From Craterostigma plantagineum (Eukaryota > Streptophyta > Magnoliopsida > Lamiales > Linderniaceae), in contig JAPQWV010000634.1 of NCBI GenBank assembly GCA_027422505.1, positions 1 through 64,000 on the forward strand: DNA of 64,000 nucleotides. The letters run 5' to 3'. The position numbers were made by a program, and so were the translations under genes. This document shows positions 28,796 to 40,925 of the stretch, piece by piece. The notes under the pieces were generated by a model. That model was not told the origin of the DNA, did not search any database, and saw only the letters and a program-made list of their open reading frames with translations. Every line of letters starts with the position of its first letter. Position 1 is the stretch's first letter.

Positions 28796-29033
28796 CTAAT
28801 AAACTTTGATGTCTTGAAAATAATCTCAACCCGTGCATCGCACGGGGTTAAACTAGTATTATATAACGACTGAATAAATCGTAGTAATAGAAGTTGTTAC
28901 TATAGTTTGAAGCGTCTCAATGACATGTCTTCATTTATTTCTCTAGTGATTTAATATTTGAATATCAAAATTTTTGAAAATCATTCTTTTATCAAGCGAA
29001 AAAAAATCGATTTTCAAACCCCATAAAAACTTA

Positions 29034-29579
29034 GAGCATCTCCAACGGGTACTTCATTTTTGTGTAAAATACAAAAATAGAGTACGATTCTACTCCAACG
29101 GGACTCTATATTTAACACAAATATTGTGTTGATCAGCAGAGAAACTCTACATCTAGAGTACGCACAATTTTTAACACAAAAATAGAGTTTTAATTTCTAT
29201 TTATATTTATTTAGTAATACATATTTTGTTATATTTAAATATTTGATACACTATTATAATATAAATAAAATTAAAATAATATAATTTTTATTTATATAAT
29301 AAAATTAAATATAAATAATATGCTAATTTTATCATTGATGTAATTTTAAATATTAATAATTAAAATACATTGAATTTTTAATTTTATATAATAAAGTATA
29401 GTAAGTCAATTATGATAGTAAAATATAGGAATTTGATTTTTAGTGTAAAAATAGAGTTCATGGGTTGGAGAGAAAACTAGTGTAGAAAATAGAGTTTATG
29501 GGTTGGAGTAAAAGCACTGTAGCAACTGTATTATTGTGTAATATTACCTGTATTTTTATGCATTGCATTGGAGATGCTC
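29034..29579. mobile_element. Harbinger-type MITE
   Basis: 546 bp bounded by GAGCATCTCCAACGGG and CATTGGAGATGCTC, inverted ends identical over GAGCATCTCCAA. The 3-bp direct repeat TTA (29031-29033 and 29580-29582) flanks it. This is the PIF/Harbinger signature. A second CTCCAACGGGACTC word lies inside near the left end, and GGGTTGGAG words near the right, so the ends are internally repeated. The core is AT-rich and non-coding. Confidence 0.75.
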
Positions 29580-29582
29580 TTA

Positions 29583-31269
29583 ACGTGGATAATAGGGTTG
29601 GATCGCAAAGAAATCGGTTCCCAACCCCTTTTTATATTTCACGTATATGTAAATATACATAACCCTATGCTTGTTTTTTAGTAATGCCCATAATATATAC
29701 TATCATATTGGGATTAACAATTAACATAATATGACTACTTGCGACGAAAGGTAAGTCAGTGATAAATTCCTCGACCGACTATTGATGATTGTTAATGATA
29801 TGAAATTGAAGAAACTTGATGAAATCGATGCATGGCATGAGAGGCAAATTAATGAAAAGAAAGTCAAAATCTGATTAACCCTATATTGTAATAAATGCCA
29901 ACATTGTGCTTCCTTGAACAGATTTACATTTGCTTAGTAAAAAGGATTATGTGAATTGTGAAATATGCTAATGACCCTTTGGCTTTTTAAATTATTCATA
30001 GTAGAACGATATCATTATCAAAACTCTCCTTTTTCTAATCAATGTAACAATGACTGATCATTGGTTTTATTATTGTAACGAACGATCTTCACCACTTCTA
30101 TTCATTTCCCCCAAACATTCGAAGTATATAATACGATATCAACTATCAAGGAAAGGAATATTGGCCCACGTGACAAACTATTGCGGAACACAATTCCGAG
30201 ATTTGATCAAACTCACCCACTCGTGGCACTAATACAATAATGTTCCTTAATCATTACTCACTATTAATCCCACCATACAATATGAATTTAATTAATTTTA
30301 TATAGTTATTGTATAATTTAAATATCGACGAAATCTCTTCAAGGGCTCCTTTCATATATTGGTCATACGCTCATAGCATTTTCCGCGTGGCTTTTGAGAC
30401 CAGTCAACATAATAAGCTTTTCATTTAATGTATGTAATAGACAAAATAATAATCATATTATTTTTTATTTGTATTTGTTTCTAACCCTTGTCTTAAATGA
30501 CTTGGAATTGTACTTACAACCGACAGATCCCATTTATAAGGGGGCAACTTGAGGGAATTGTGTAAGAGAATTAATTATCACATGATATGCAATAAGATAT
30601 GGGACCTTTTAATTTCAGTTTCATCCATAAAGGATAAACATTATATGTAAAAATGGTAAATTAGATTTGTGATTTCAATTGAAACTTTTATAATCCTATA
30701 TTAGTGAATGCAATTTAAAAACATAAAGAGATTCATTTCGAATTATTATCCTCACGTTCATATTACGTTTGCACTTTGATCTCATCTTCATGACATTTAA
30801 TTTACCCCCTTTTATATCGAATCATAGTGTAGCATAGCCATGAATGTATTACCTTCTTTGAAAAAAAATAAAATTAAAGGATCCTTTTTTTATTAAAAAA
30901 AAAAATCGATCTTTATCATGAGTAGCAAGGACACGAGTACCTTTTAATATAGATATATATAATATATATTATGTATATATGATATGCTACTTTAACAGAA
31001 GTTCAGGAAAGTCCCCTCTAACACTATCTCTAAATAGAAGAAGAAGAAGAAGAAACGAAAACGGCATATCGCCCATTTCTAGCAACAGGGATTTCATTCA
31101 TTCAAGAAATGAACTCATAACAATCCTTCGATCACCTTCTGTGTAATAATAATAAAAGGTACTATTTTCAGAATTCTCAGATCAACCCCATCTTCCGATC
31201 TGAACAAAAGTTATTTGTCCATCTCACACTGATTTTGTCGACCTCTCAGCAATCGAACGTCACCATTCA
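29583..31269. other. Intergenic, 5' flank of the auxin carrier gene
   Basis: Long AT-rich DNA without a recognisable gene. A GAA-rich tract (about 31038-31057) and a CATC/CT-rich leader precede the LAX start. Nothing else is supported. Confidence 0.5.
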
Positions 31270-33387
31270 ATGTCGAATAATCAGACGCAAGCCGAAGAAG
31301 CAATAGCCGCCTTTCCCAACCGATCTGAAAACGTCGACCACGGCGGCGCCGCCGCAGCTGACGACGATCAGCCCGTTTTCAGCGTGAAAAGCTTCCTCTG
31401 GCATGGTGGGTCGGCCTGGGATGCATGGTTCAGCTGTGCTTCTAACCAAGTAAGCACTCCCTCTCGTCTGAGATGGGGTTTCTTCGTCTATCTATTACAA
31501 GAAATTGTAAAGAAAATCGAAGCCCAACTACGGTCTGAAAAATCTTCCATTTGTCTATACTCGAAGGTCGCTCAAGTGCTGCTTACGCTTCCCTACTCGT
31601 TCTCACAGCTCGGAATGCTTTCTGGGCTAATCTTCCAAGTGTTCTACGGATTGGTCGGAAGTTGGACTGCTTATCTCATCAGCGTTCTCTACGTTGAGTA
31701 CAGAAGCAGAAAGGAGAAAGAAGGCGTCAGCTTCAACAACCACGTCATTCAGGTTCGTTCGTTAGTTAACACTCACTACAATAAAAAAAAGGTACATCAT
31801 TACATCGATGAATTTAATCTGCTTTGTGGTGTCTGCGTTTTCGCAGTGGTTTGAAGTTCTTGATGGATTGCTTGGTCCGTACTGGAAAGCCGTGGGCTTA
31901 GCATTCACCTGTACTTTCCTTCTCTTTGGATCTGTCATCCAATGCAACTCATAGCCTGCGCAAGGTAATAAAAAAACCCTCCAAAAAGAACAAACCAGAA
32001 AAAATTATGGGATCTAATTTGAAGGCCTCTTACATACATACACATGATATATTGTTTATTACAGCAACATATATTACATAAACGATCACCTGGACAAGAG
32101 GACATGGACGTACATATTCGGCGCCTGCTGTGCAACAACAGTGTTCATCCCTTCTTTTCACAACTACAGAATTTGGTCCTTCTTAGGACTTGGGATGACC
32201 ACTTACACAGCTTGGTACTTGACAATAGCTGCCCTTGTTAATGGCCAGGTAATAAAACAAAAACCCTAACATACATCATATATATTATTACATCATTGAA
32301 TGATTTGAGCTTAGGTCGAAGATGTTCGTCACTCGGGCCCGAAGAAGATGGTCTTGTACTTCACGGGCGCGACGAACATACTCTACACCTTCGGCGGGCA
32401 CGCGGTGACGGTGGAGATCATGCACGCCATGTGGAAGCCTCGAAAGTTCAAGTACATATACTTTTTCGCTACGCTGTACGTCTTCACACTGACGATCCCC
32501 TCGGCCGCCGCCGTTTACTGGGCGTTCGGCGATAGGCTTTTGAACCACTCGAACGCATTCTCCCTACTCCCAAAGTCCCGATGGAGGGACGCCGCCGTCA
32601 TACTCATGCTCATCCACCAGGTATATAATCAACAATCTCATAAAATGTACAATTAAATCAGAACTAATACACACTTCTAAGGATAAATGAGATCATAAAT
32701 CAGCCTATACAGGAGGGGTCGTGTTGGAAATAATACGAAATGTAGCACATGAAACATTACTTTGAAACACAAACTTTTTCGTGAAGTGATCGTTTTCGGT
32801 GTGCCTCTGAATGGTGCAGTTTATTACGTTTGGATTTGCGTGCACGCCGCTCTACTTTGTGTGGGAGAAGGTGGTCGGGATGCACGAGACGAGGAGCGTA
32901 TTCATGCGTGCGTTTGCGAGGCTTCCCGTGGTGATGCCCATATGGTTCCTCGCGATTATTTTCCCGTTCTTCGGCCCAATCAACTCGGCGGTCGGGTCTC
33001 TGCTCGTGAGCTTCACCGTCTATATAATCCCCGCCCTCGCTCACATGGCAACCTATCGAAAAGCCTCCGCCCGCCACGTAATTAATTTATTTTTTATTCT
33101 AATTTATAATACAACGCCACGGTGATTATTTGATTTATTTTTAATATTTTTGCTATGTATGTATACATATGTGTGTGTAGAATGCTGCTGAGAAGCCGCC
33201 GCGGTTCATGAGGAGTTGGGCGGCGGTTTACGCGGCCAACGCTTTCGTTGTAGTTTGGGTATTTGTGGTCGGGTTTGGGTTCGGTGGATGGGCCAGCATG
33301 ACCAATTTCGTGAAGCAAGTGAGTACGTTCGGGCTTTTCGCAAAGTGCTATCAGTGTAAAGCGCCGGCCCCTCGGGCCCATAGCTGA
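31270..33387 (+). CDS. LAX: AUX1/LAX-family auxin influx carrier, apparent 5-base frameshift
   Basis: A plasma-membrane proton/auxin symporter of the amino acid permease superfamily. Seven exons: 31270-31449, 31567-31752, 31847-31964, 32065-32248, 32315-32620, 32820-33077 and 33181-33387, 477 residues if the frame is restored. Near-invariant family blocks are seen: WHGGSAWDAWFSCASNQ, VAQVLLTLPYSFSQLGM, YFTGATNILYTFGGHAVTVE, FITFGFACTPLYFVWEK and FGLFAKCYQC. In exon 3 the family sequence GSVIQLIACAS is interrupted. ATCCAATGCAACTCATAGCC has five extra bases (TGCAA, about 31943-31947) relative to ATCCAACTCATAGCC. This brings a TAG in frame at 31952-31954 and truncates the protein at 157 residues. 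All other exons and splice sites look sound, so the lesion is recent or an assembly error. Confidence 0.9.
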
Positions 33388-33931
33388 CCCGAAGATGGTT
33401 CACTTCTTATGCAAAACACCTTAAATTAGCATGTTCCCTTTTTCCCTATAGTTTATGTTTTCTGGTGTAATAATAAATAGGTATGGGATATTGTAAGGTT
33501 TTTCCTTTCGCAAAATGAGGCGTGCTTCGTAATTTTTTTTTTTCGTCTTGTAATTTAGGGGGTGACACACTTTCATCAGACTTTAAGCAATTGATTTGAA
33601 GGACGCAATGCGTGAGAACATGTCTTAAAATTGCTTTAATTTTAAAAGTTGGGCGTTTTGAAATTGTCACGTAAAATTTATCACCAAACAAGCAACTCCA
33701 TTTCAGGCAAGATTATTCCTTAAATAATTTGGCATGTACAGACCACTTGTCGAAATTCAAGCCAAAAACTAAGTTTGCGACGCATTGTATCCCAACTTTG
33801 AAAGCTAATATCCTTGAATTACAAGATCATGAAGTCGAGTTGTCCTAAAAGTGTCATCCCTAACTTATTCAACAAAAAAAAAGTCAAATTTTTTCGTTTT
33901 CATAAATGTGACCAACAAATAGTACTCCAAT
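33388..33931. other. Intergenic between convergent genes
   Basis: Holds the 3' flanks of LAX (+) and the CRPK1-like kinase (-). No gene or repeat seen. Confidence 0.6.
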
Positions 33932-35463
33932 TTACCTCGGAAACATCTCCGTAATAGCGCCGGAGCCACCAAACCGATACGAAGCCACGAAGGAAGTCGC
34001 GGGGGTAGGCATCGTCCGCCTGCATTTGTCAGACGTCGAAGATATCAAACTAAAATCATCGTCCGCCCGGCGCTTTGCCGACGACATGAAATTTTTTTCC
34101 GACGATTCTAACAGCAGTTCCTCGTTGAGGCCGACGTCGCAAGAAAGCATCGTCACGACTTGCCTCATGTCGGGCCTTCGCTGGGCAGCGGATTGCGTGC
34201 AGAAAAGCGCAATCTTAACGAACCGAAGAACTTCGTCCTCAGTGTACTCGACCAAGTCTTCGTCGACGATCTCCATTAGCCTCCCCTCGGCGTAAAGCTT
34301 CCAAGCCTACGGGGCAATAATAAGAAATCTTTACGCCTTCGGCTCGCAATAAATAAAAATCGTACGAAACTAAAGTTATAAATTCTCTTACCCATTCGAC
34401 GAGGACCATGAATTCGTCTCCAAAAGCCGCTTTACTACTACTTTTCCCGCTTATTATCTCTAGCAATAGCACGCCGAAGCTGTATACGTCCGCCTTCTTT
34501 GTCAGCTTACCAAAACGGGCGTATTCGGGCGCCAGATAACCACTACATTCGACATAATATATAAAAAACCGATGTTCGAACTATTAAGAAAAAGAGCAAA
34601 TACGAATAATATCTCAACAACTTACATTGTTCCCGAAACCCTAGTGCTGATGTGGGTGACGTCATCGGGAAATAGCTTTGCGAGCCCAAAATCTCCAATC
34701 TTGGGATGAAAACGCCCGTCAAGGAGGACATTGCTAGCTTTGATATCGCGGTGGACGACGCTCGGCTCGGCGTCCTCGTGGAGAAATGCCAAGCCGCTCG
34801 CCGTGCCTATGGCTATCTCCGCCCTCTTACGCCAATCGAGCGCTTTGCGTAATTCGCGCCCTAGCAGCGCACTTGCGAGGCTGTTATTCTCTAAATATTC
34901 GTAGACAAGAATTCTATGCCCCCCCTCGACGCAGCAGCCGAGGAGTCGGACGAGATTAGGGTTTTGAATTCCCGATATTGTTTCGATCTCGGCGAGGAAT
35001 TCTTCCGTTCCTTGCTTTGATTCCGCCGAAAGGCACTTGATTGCTACCTTAGTCCCGTCCCTTAAAACTCCCTTTTGCACAAAAAAAAAAGCCGCTTAGG
35101 GAAAAAAGAAGACGAGCATGCCTTCGATCGCTTCGAATCTTGTTATTATTATTATTATTATTAAAGATTACCTTATAGACTACCCCGAAACCGCCCCCAC
35201 CAATTTTGTTCGAAGGGCTGAAATCGTCGGAAGCTGATCGGAGGGTTTTGAAGGGGAAGAGCCGTACGCCGATTTTCGGGATTTCTTGATAAAGAGTTCG
35301 ACGGGCAACAATTGTGAGGCGAAGAAGCAACATACGTACAAGAACTGTAATATAACAAAAGGCTATGAAGGTATGTACTGTGCTTACCTTGAGCTTCCTT
35401 TGCAGTTGTCGTCCCTTCCTTGCGTGAATCAAATGCGCCAAAGCAGCAAGAAAAATAACCCAT
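33932..35463 (-). CDS. CRPK1-like receptor-like cytoplasmic kinase
   Basis: Five exons on the minus strand: 35388-35463, 35172-35284, 34626-35071, 34392-34542 and 33932-34306, joining to 386 residues. The start [15 protein letters not shown] was chosen because Gly2 plus Cys6/Cys7 form a typical N-myristoylation/palmitoylation signal. Its frame joins correctly to [12 protein letters not shown] through a roughly 100-base intron. An alternative frame starting MRIIW gives only hydrophobic read-through. The kinase is complete: [11 protein letters not shown] loop, VAIK lysine, [13 protein letters not shown] and GTIGYLAPEY. The closest named relatives are cold-responsive protein kinase 1 and similar LRR-VIII/DUF26-derived cytoplasmic kinases that signal at the plasma membrane. 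The first intron after the GxGxxG exon holds an (ATT)n run. Confidence 0.85.
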
Positions 35464-35813
35464 ATAATTCTCAAGGGAAAGAAAAAAAGGTTAAACCTTT
35501 GCAGTTTTCAATCACTGCCCACTTACTATTACATAAGGAAACAACCTGAAGGCACAGTATTCAGACATGGATATATATATATATATATGTGTGTGTATGA
35601 AGGTCGGAGTTATGTATATATATACGAAGGTTCGTGACATTGAGATTAATGGGATGGGAGTATTGACCAACTGATGAATGCAATAAATTTTGTATCTCGA
35701 AGCCGCCGGACATGTAAGGATTATTGTTTACATATATATTGTCGTATGTCGTTCGTATATATGTATTTCTACTTTCTAGGATATGATAATAATACGCTTG
35801 ATATCACCTATGC
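35464..35813. other. Kinase 5' flank
   Basis: AT-rich promoter region of the CRPK1-like gene with a (TA)n/(TG)n tract at about 35571-35600. No gene seen. Confidence 0.5.
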
Positions 35814-36112
35814 CCCTATTTGTATTCTACTTCGTATTCCAACGAACGAAAATCGTTAAACCTTCCCCGTCAAGTGTTAAAAGCACCCGTAAACATTACA
35901 CCTATGAATTTCATTACAACAAGTGTTTAAACTAGAAAAAAACTCACTATTACATATTTTTCTATGTAATACGTAATATTGAGTTTTTTTTTCTTGTTTA
36001 AACACTTGTTGTAATGAAATTCATAGGTGTAATGATGTTTACGGGTGTTTTAACACTTGACTAGAGGATTAACGATTTTCGTTCGTTGGAATACGGAATG
36101 GAATAAAAATAG
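35814..36112. mobile_element. Foldback MITE forming a near-complete hairpin
   Basis: About 300 bp consisting of two complementary arms. The left arm carries CGTATTCCAACGAACGAAAA and ACACCTATGAATTTCATTAC; the right arm carries their complements GTAATGAAATTCATAGGTGT and TTTTCGTTCGTTGGAATACG. The centre is near 35965. Arm identity is high over about 130 bases. The target duplication is not clear, so the outer ends are approximate. Confidence 0.75.
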
Positions 36113-36600
36113 TAGAATAGATAATGCTTACGGGAATTATAATGAGGAATATGAGTGCAAAAAGAAGGGGAAATTCTGTAAGTTCAACTTTGGCACCTTT
36201 CTGAGGTGTAGTGAGAATTAAATGCTGCGTACATAACAAATTATTGAATTTGCTGCAAATCAATATCATTATAATAAATGTTGTGTATGCAAGTTCGTGG
36301 TGGACGAGCAAAATAGGATAAGTATTCGAGCGACCAATCCATCAAATTTGAATCTTCATTTTTTCCCCTATATTTTGTTATTTTATTTATAGCTATAATG
36401 CAACACAAAGCAGTGAAGAGCAACAATATCTTACAAGTCACGGAACTTCAGAGTAAATAATCATTTCAAACATTAGTCATCAAGTAAGATGTCTTTACAC
36501 ATACATAATAAATAAACCGTGAAAAAACTTATAATTTAGTATACTGTCAAATTTTTTATATGTATGTGCGTAATAAAATAATTTTTTTTTTTTTTTGCAG
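36113..36600. other. Intergenic, nothing recognised
   Basis: AT-rich with short open frames of no family resemblance. A poly-T run (about 36581-36596) ends at the GGTAC-rich repeat block. Confidence 0.5.
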
Positions 36601-37350
36601 ATAGGTACCCATCCGCCCTAGGTACGCCATACGACACATTTGGGTACCCTATATCAACGTCTTGTGGTACGTGATACGTCTAAAAAATGGTACGTCGTAT
36701 TAATACATTTAGGTACGCCCTATTTACACATTAGGTACGCTTTACAAACACATTTAGGTACCCTATATCAACGTGTTATGGTACGCAATACACACATAGG
36801 AATGTACGACATTAGGGCTATAAACGAGCCGAGCTCAAGCCGAACTCGGCTCATTTTCTGAGCTCGACCCTTACAGCTGAGTTCGAGCTCGTCGAGCTTT
36901 TCAGCTCATGGCTCGAGCTCGAACTCATTTACAGCCAGATGAGCTCGAACTCGAGCTCGAGCTCAGGCTCTTCACGAGCTTTTAATAAAAAATAAATAAA
37001 TTAATAAAAATAATATAAAATTAATATAAATATAAAAAATTTAAAAAATCAAGCTTTTAATAAAAATATTTATAAAATTGGAATAATAATATAAACTAAT
37101 ATAAAAATAAAAAATATAAAAAAAAATTAACAAAAAAAAGCTTGCGAGCCTACTCCGGAGCTCAACATAAATGAGTTATTTGTATCGAGATCGAGCCGAA
37201 CTTTTGCCGAGCCGGCTCGGCTCATCTTTCACCCCTATACGGCATGACTGAAGAGACTGATACAAATTAAATCGAGTATCTATTTGTAAAAATTTCTGAC
37301 ATAGGTACTAATCTGTTAGTGAAATAGGTATTTATGTGTAGGTACCCGTA
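36601..37350. repeat. GGTAC-rich repeat block interrupted by a hAT element
   Basis: Two direct copies of a roughly 45-base unit (CACATTTGGGTACCCTATAT at 36637 and CACATTTAGGTACCCTATAT at 36750), with further AGGTACGC words between them. After the hAT-type insert (36813-37237) AGGTAC words resume (37310-37350). The block is an older repeat into which the hAT element inserted. Confidence 0.6.
36813..37237. mobile_element. hAT-type MITE, nested
   Basis: 425 bp starting TAGGGCTATAAACGAGCCGA and ending GGCTCATCTTTCACCCCTA. Flanks TACGACAT (36805-36812) and TACGGCAT (37238-37245) are an 8-bp target duplication with one mismatch. The margins are dense in GAGCTCGAGCTC-type palindromic words, and the core is AT-only. 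It is a plant hAT MITE type. Confidence 0.75.
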
Positions 37351-37476
37351 AGATAAATTCCATAACAGTTTCTCAACAGCTTTCAATCATAATTTTTACA
37401 TAGAGATGGAACCAAGACCAAGCAGATAATTCCGAGTATTATAATAACATTACGAATAATAATATCCCTCTCCAAT

Positions 37477-38956
<1,480 letters not shown>

Positions 38957-39774
38957 ATGGAAACTGTGAGCGGAGGCGATGAAGGATCTCAGAAGAAGGA
39001 GACGCCAAAGGAATCACTTGATAATAGGTTTAGTCTCTTTTCAGTTCATCTATTTAGAAAAAGAGATATGATTGATCCCTTTGTTGCAGGGAAGTTGGGA
39101 AGAGGAAAGCTAACAAAGACCCAAGCAAGCCCAAAAGGCCGCCGAGTGCCTTCTTTCTTTTCATGTATGAAGCAGAAGCCATTCTTGTTTGTTTGTATTT
39201 ATTGTTCCTGTGTATGTATGTGCTCTGCTTAATGCTACCTTTTCTTCTATCCCAGGGACGAGTTTCGTATTACGTTCAGAAAGGAGAACCCCGACGTCGA
39301 TGAAATCGCAGTGGTACGAACGTTTAATCACATTGCAAGCAAGCAACGTTTTATTACACTGTCTATAGTTTGAGTCAGTCACTGACTCTGTCTTTAGGTT
39401 GGAAATGCTGCCGGTTGGAAATGGAAATCCATGACTCAAGCCGTAAGTTTTCAAGTTTCTCTACGTTGAGAATCATCTTTACTGTTTTCTTTTTTCGCCT
39501 TTCGATGGTCGCAGGAGAGAGCTCCGTTTGAAGCCGAGGCACGGAAGATGAAGGCAGAATACCAAAAACAAATGGATGCCTATAATAACATGAAGGCGCA
39601 GGTTATTCTTCATGGCCTGCTACCTCTACTCTATGACAAACTTTACCACCTTTTTCGAGAATTTCGCGATAACCGTTGATGATTGTGTCCTTCTATTCTA
39701 TTTGACTGTAATAGAACATTTTTTCCCAGGAGCATGTGGAAGAGGATGGCAGCAAAGATGACAGAATGAGGTGA
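38957..39774 (+). CDS. HMGB-type HMG-box protein
   Basis: A small nuclear chromatin protein. Six exons: 38957-39027, 39090-39164, 39256-39313, 39398-39442, 39515-39601 and 39730-39774, 126 residues. The HMG box (about residues 38-105) reads PKRPPSAFFLFMDEFRITF, then KENPDVDEIAVVGNAAGWKW, KSMTQAERAPFEAEA and KMKAEYQKQMDAYNN. A basic patch (GKRKANKDPSKPK) precedes it and a short acidic tail (EHVEEDGSKDD) follows, as in the small plant HMGB4/HMGB5 proteins. HMGBs bend DNA without sequence specificity. All six exons join in frame. Confidence 0.9.
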
Positions 39775-40143
39775 ATGGGTTAGTGTTATTAACATCCTAC
39801 TGTGTCGCAAATTCTGCAGCTTTTGTATTGTCTATAAACGTCCTCTGTATACTTCCACGCTTTGTAAAAAATCGACCTTTGCAAGTATCTATGTATACGA
39901 AATTCCGACACAAGAAAAAACTGTTTACCAATTGATTTGATTTTAGGAAATTCACTTGAGGGGACTTCATACGTTGGGATTTAGGGTATGAATCCAAGAA
40001 AATCAAACAGCAGCCAACATAAACAATCCCAAATACAACATCACAACTAGAGAAATCCATCGCTAAAACACACAGACCACAACCATTATAGCAGAGATTC
40101 AACGATGAAAGGTTTCAATCACATACAGAGCCATTCATCTTAC
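39775..40143. other. Intergenic between convergent 3' ends
   Basis: 3' flanks of the HMGB-like gene (+) and PHF5A (-). Nothing else recognised. Confidence 0.6.
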
Positions 40144-40476
40144 TTACCTCTTTTTGAAGCCATACTTCTTCCTCTCGTAGAACAAATCGGTCTTCGCACT
40201 TCCAAGGTTAACGATCTTAGGGCAACCATCCCTATCCTTTTCGAGCTGAGTACACTCCTTGCAGTAGTAAGCGTCCGATATTCCGACGCCTCCGCAGATC
40301 ACACATCTGCCCTGAAACGAGCCGTAGTTGCACTCGTCGCAGACGCGCACGAGCGTGCACGGCCGCACGTACGAATCGCACACCACGCATTTCCCGTCGT
40401 CTTTCTCGCACAGCCTTCCTATGGCTATGCCTGGCTGCTTGCGGCACATTATCAGGTCTGGGTGATGCTTCGCCAT
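40144..40476 (-). CDS. PHF5A: PHF5A/Rds3-like splicing factor (SF3b subunit)
   Basis: A 110-residue PHD-finger-like protein with no intron in the coding part. It is a core subunit of the SF3b complex in U2 snRNP, which recognises the branch point in the nucleus. The family is almost invariant in eukaryotes. Visible here are [16 protein letters not shown], the Cys pairs CVVC, CDEC, CVIC and CKEC that bind zinc, and the basic C-terminus [13 protein letters not shown] 5' UTR intron is likely: acceptor GATTTGCAG|TAGACT 22 bases upstream of the ATG, donor ATTAG|GTATCC near 40595. Confidence 0.96.
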   Translation of the reverse strand: MAKHHPDLIMCRKQPGIAIGRLCEKDDGKCVVCDSYVRPCTLVRVCDECNYGSFQGRCVICGGVGISDAYYCKECTQLEKDRDGCPKIVNLGSAKTDLFYERKKYGFKKR

Positions 40477-40925
40477 GGCTCAATTGAGATAGTCTACTGC
40501 AAATCTATCGGTTAGAAACGATTAATCAAGCTGTAATCAGAGAAACTCGGAAACTTGGGATTTTCCCAAACGATCAGCTGCTGAAAATGGATACCTAATC
40601 TGAGTGAGATGAGAACCTTCGATAACATTCGAGCTCTAGCGAGACGACCTTATATGTAATTCTGAGTTTCGCTTATGTGGGCTTTTATTGGGCCATTTAG
40701 ATAGTTGGGCCATAAGGGGATCTTGAAATCGCCGCTACACAACGGCGATTGTCCACCTGTATTTACAGCCGCACAGTTGGAGTAGGGCCCACAAACTGTC
40801 CTTGGAAACGAATGCTACACGACTCAGCCCACGCATTAACTCTCGCGTCGATTCCATACCAGCGAAGACGAATTTCCCAAAGCACCCTCGCGTCAACGAG
40901 CGAACCACCCGCGGCGGCGTATCAG
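40477..40925. promoter_or_regulatory. Short bidirectional promoter PHF5A (-) / SFC1 (+)
   Basis: The coding starts are 449 bases apart, and part of this is PHF5A 5' UTR with its intron. GGGCC words (GGGCCATTTAG, GGGCCATAAG, AGGGCCCAC; 40680-40795) are GGCCCA-type motifs typical of plant housekeeping promoters. Confidence 0.5.

Larger units (their letters stand above)
26879..28856 (+). mobile_element. Helitron, 1978 bp
   Basis: The 5' end is TCTATACTATATAAAAG, preceded by A. The 3' end has the palindrome CCCGTGCATCGCACGGG (28830-28846), then GTTAAA and CTAG (28853-28856), followed by T. A 5' TC, a 3' hairpin about 10 bases from CTAG, and insertion between A and T define Helitrons. No RepHel helicase is seen, so it is non-autonomous. 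Inside are an RPA-like fragment (27507-27743), an unassigned 28130-28450 segment, and a nested GC-rich hAT-like insert. Confidence 0.82.
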
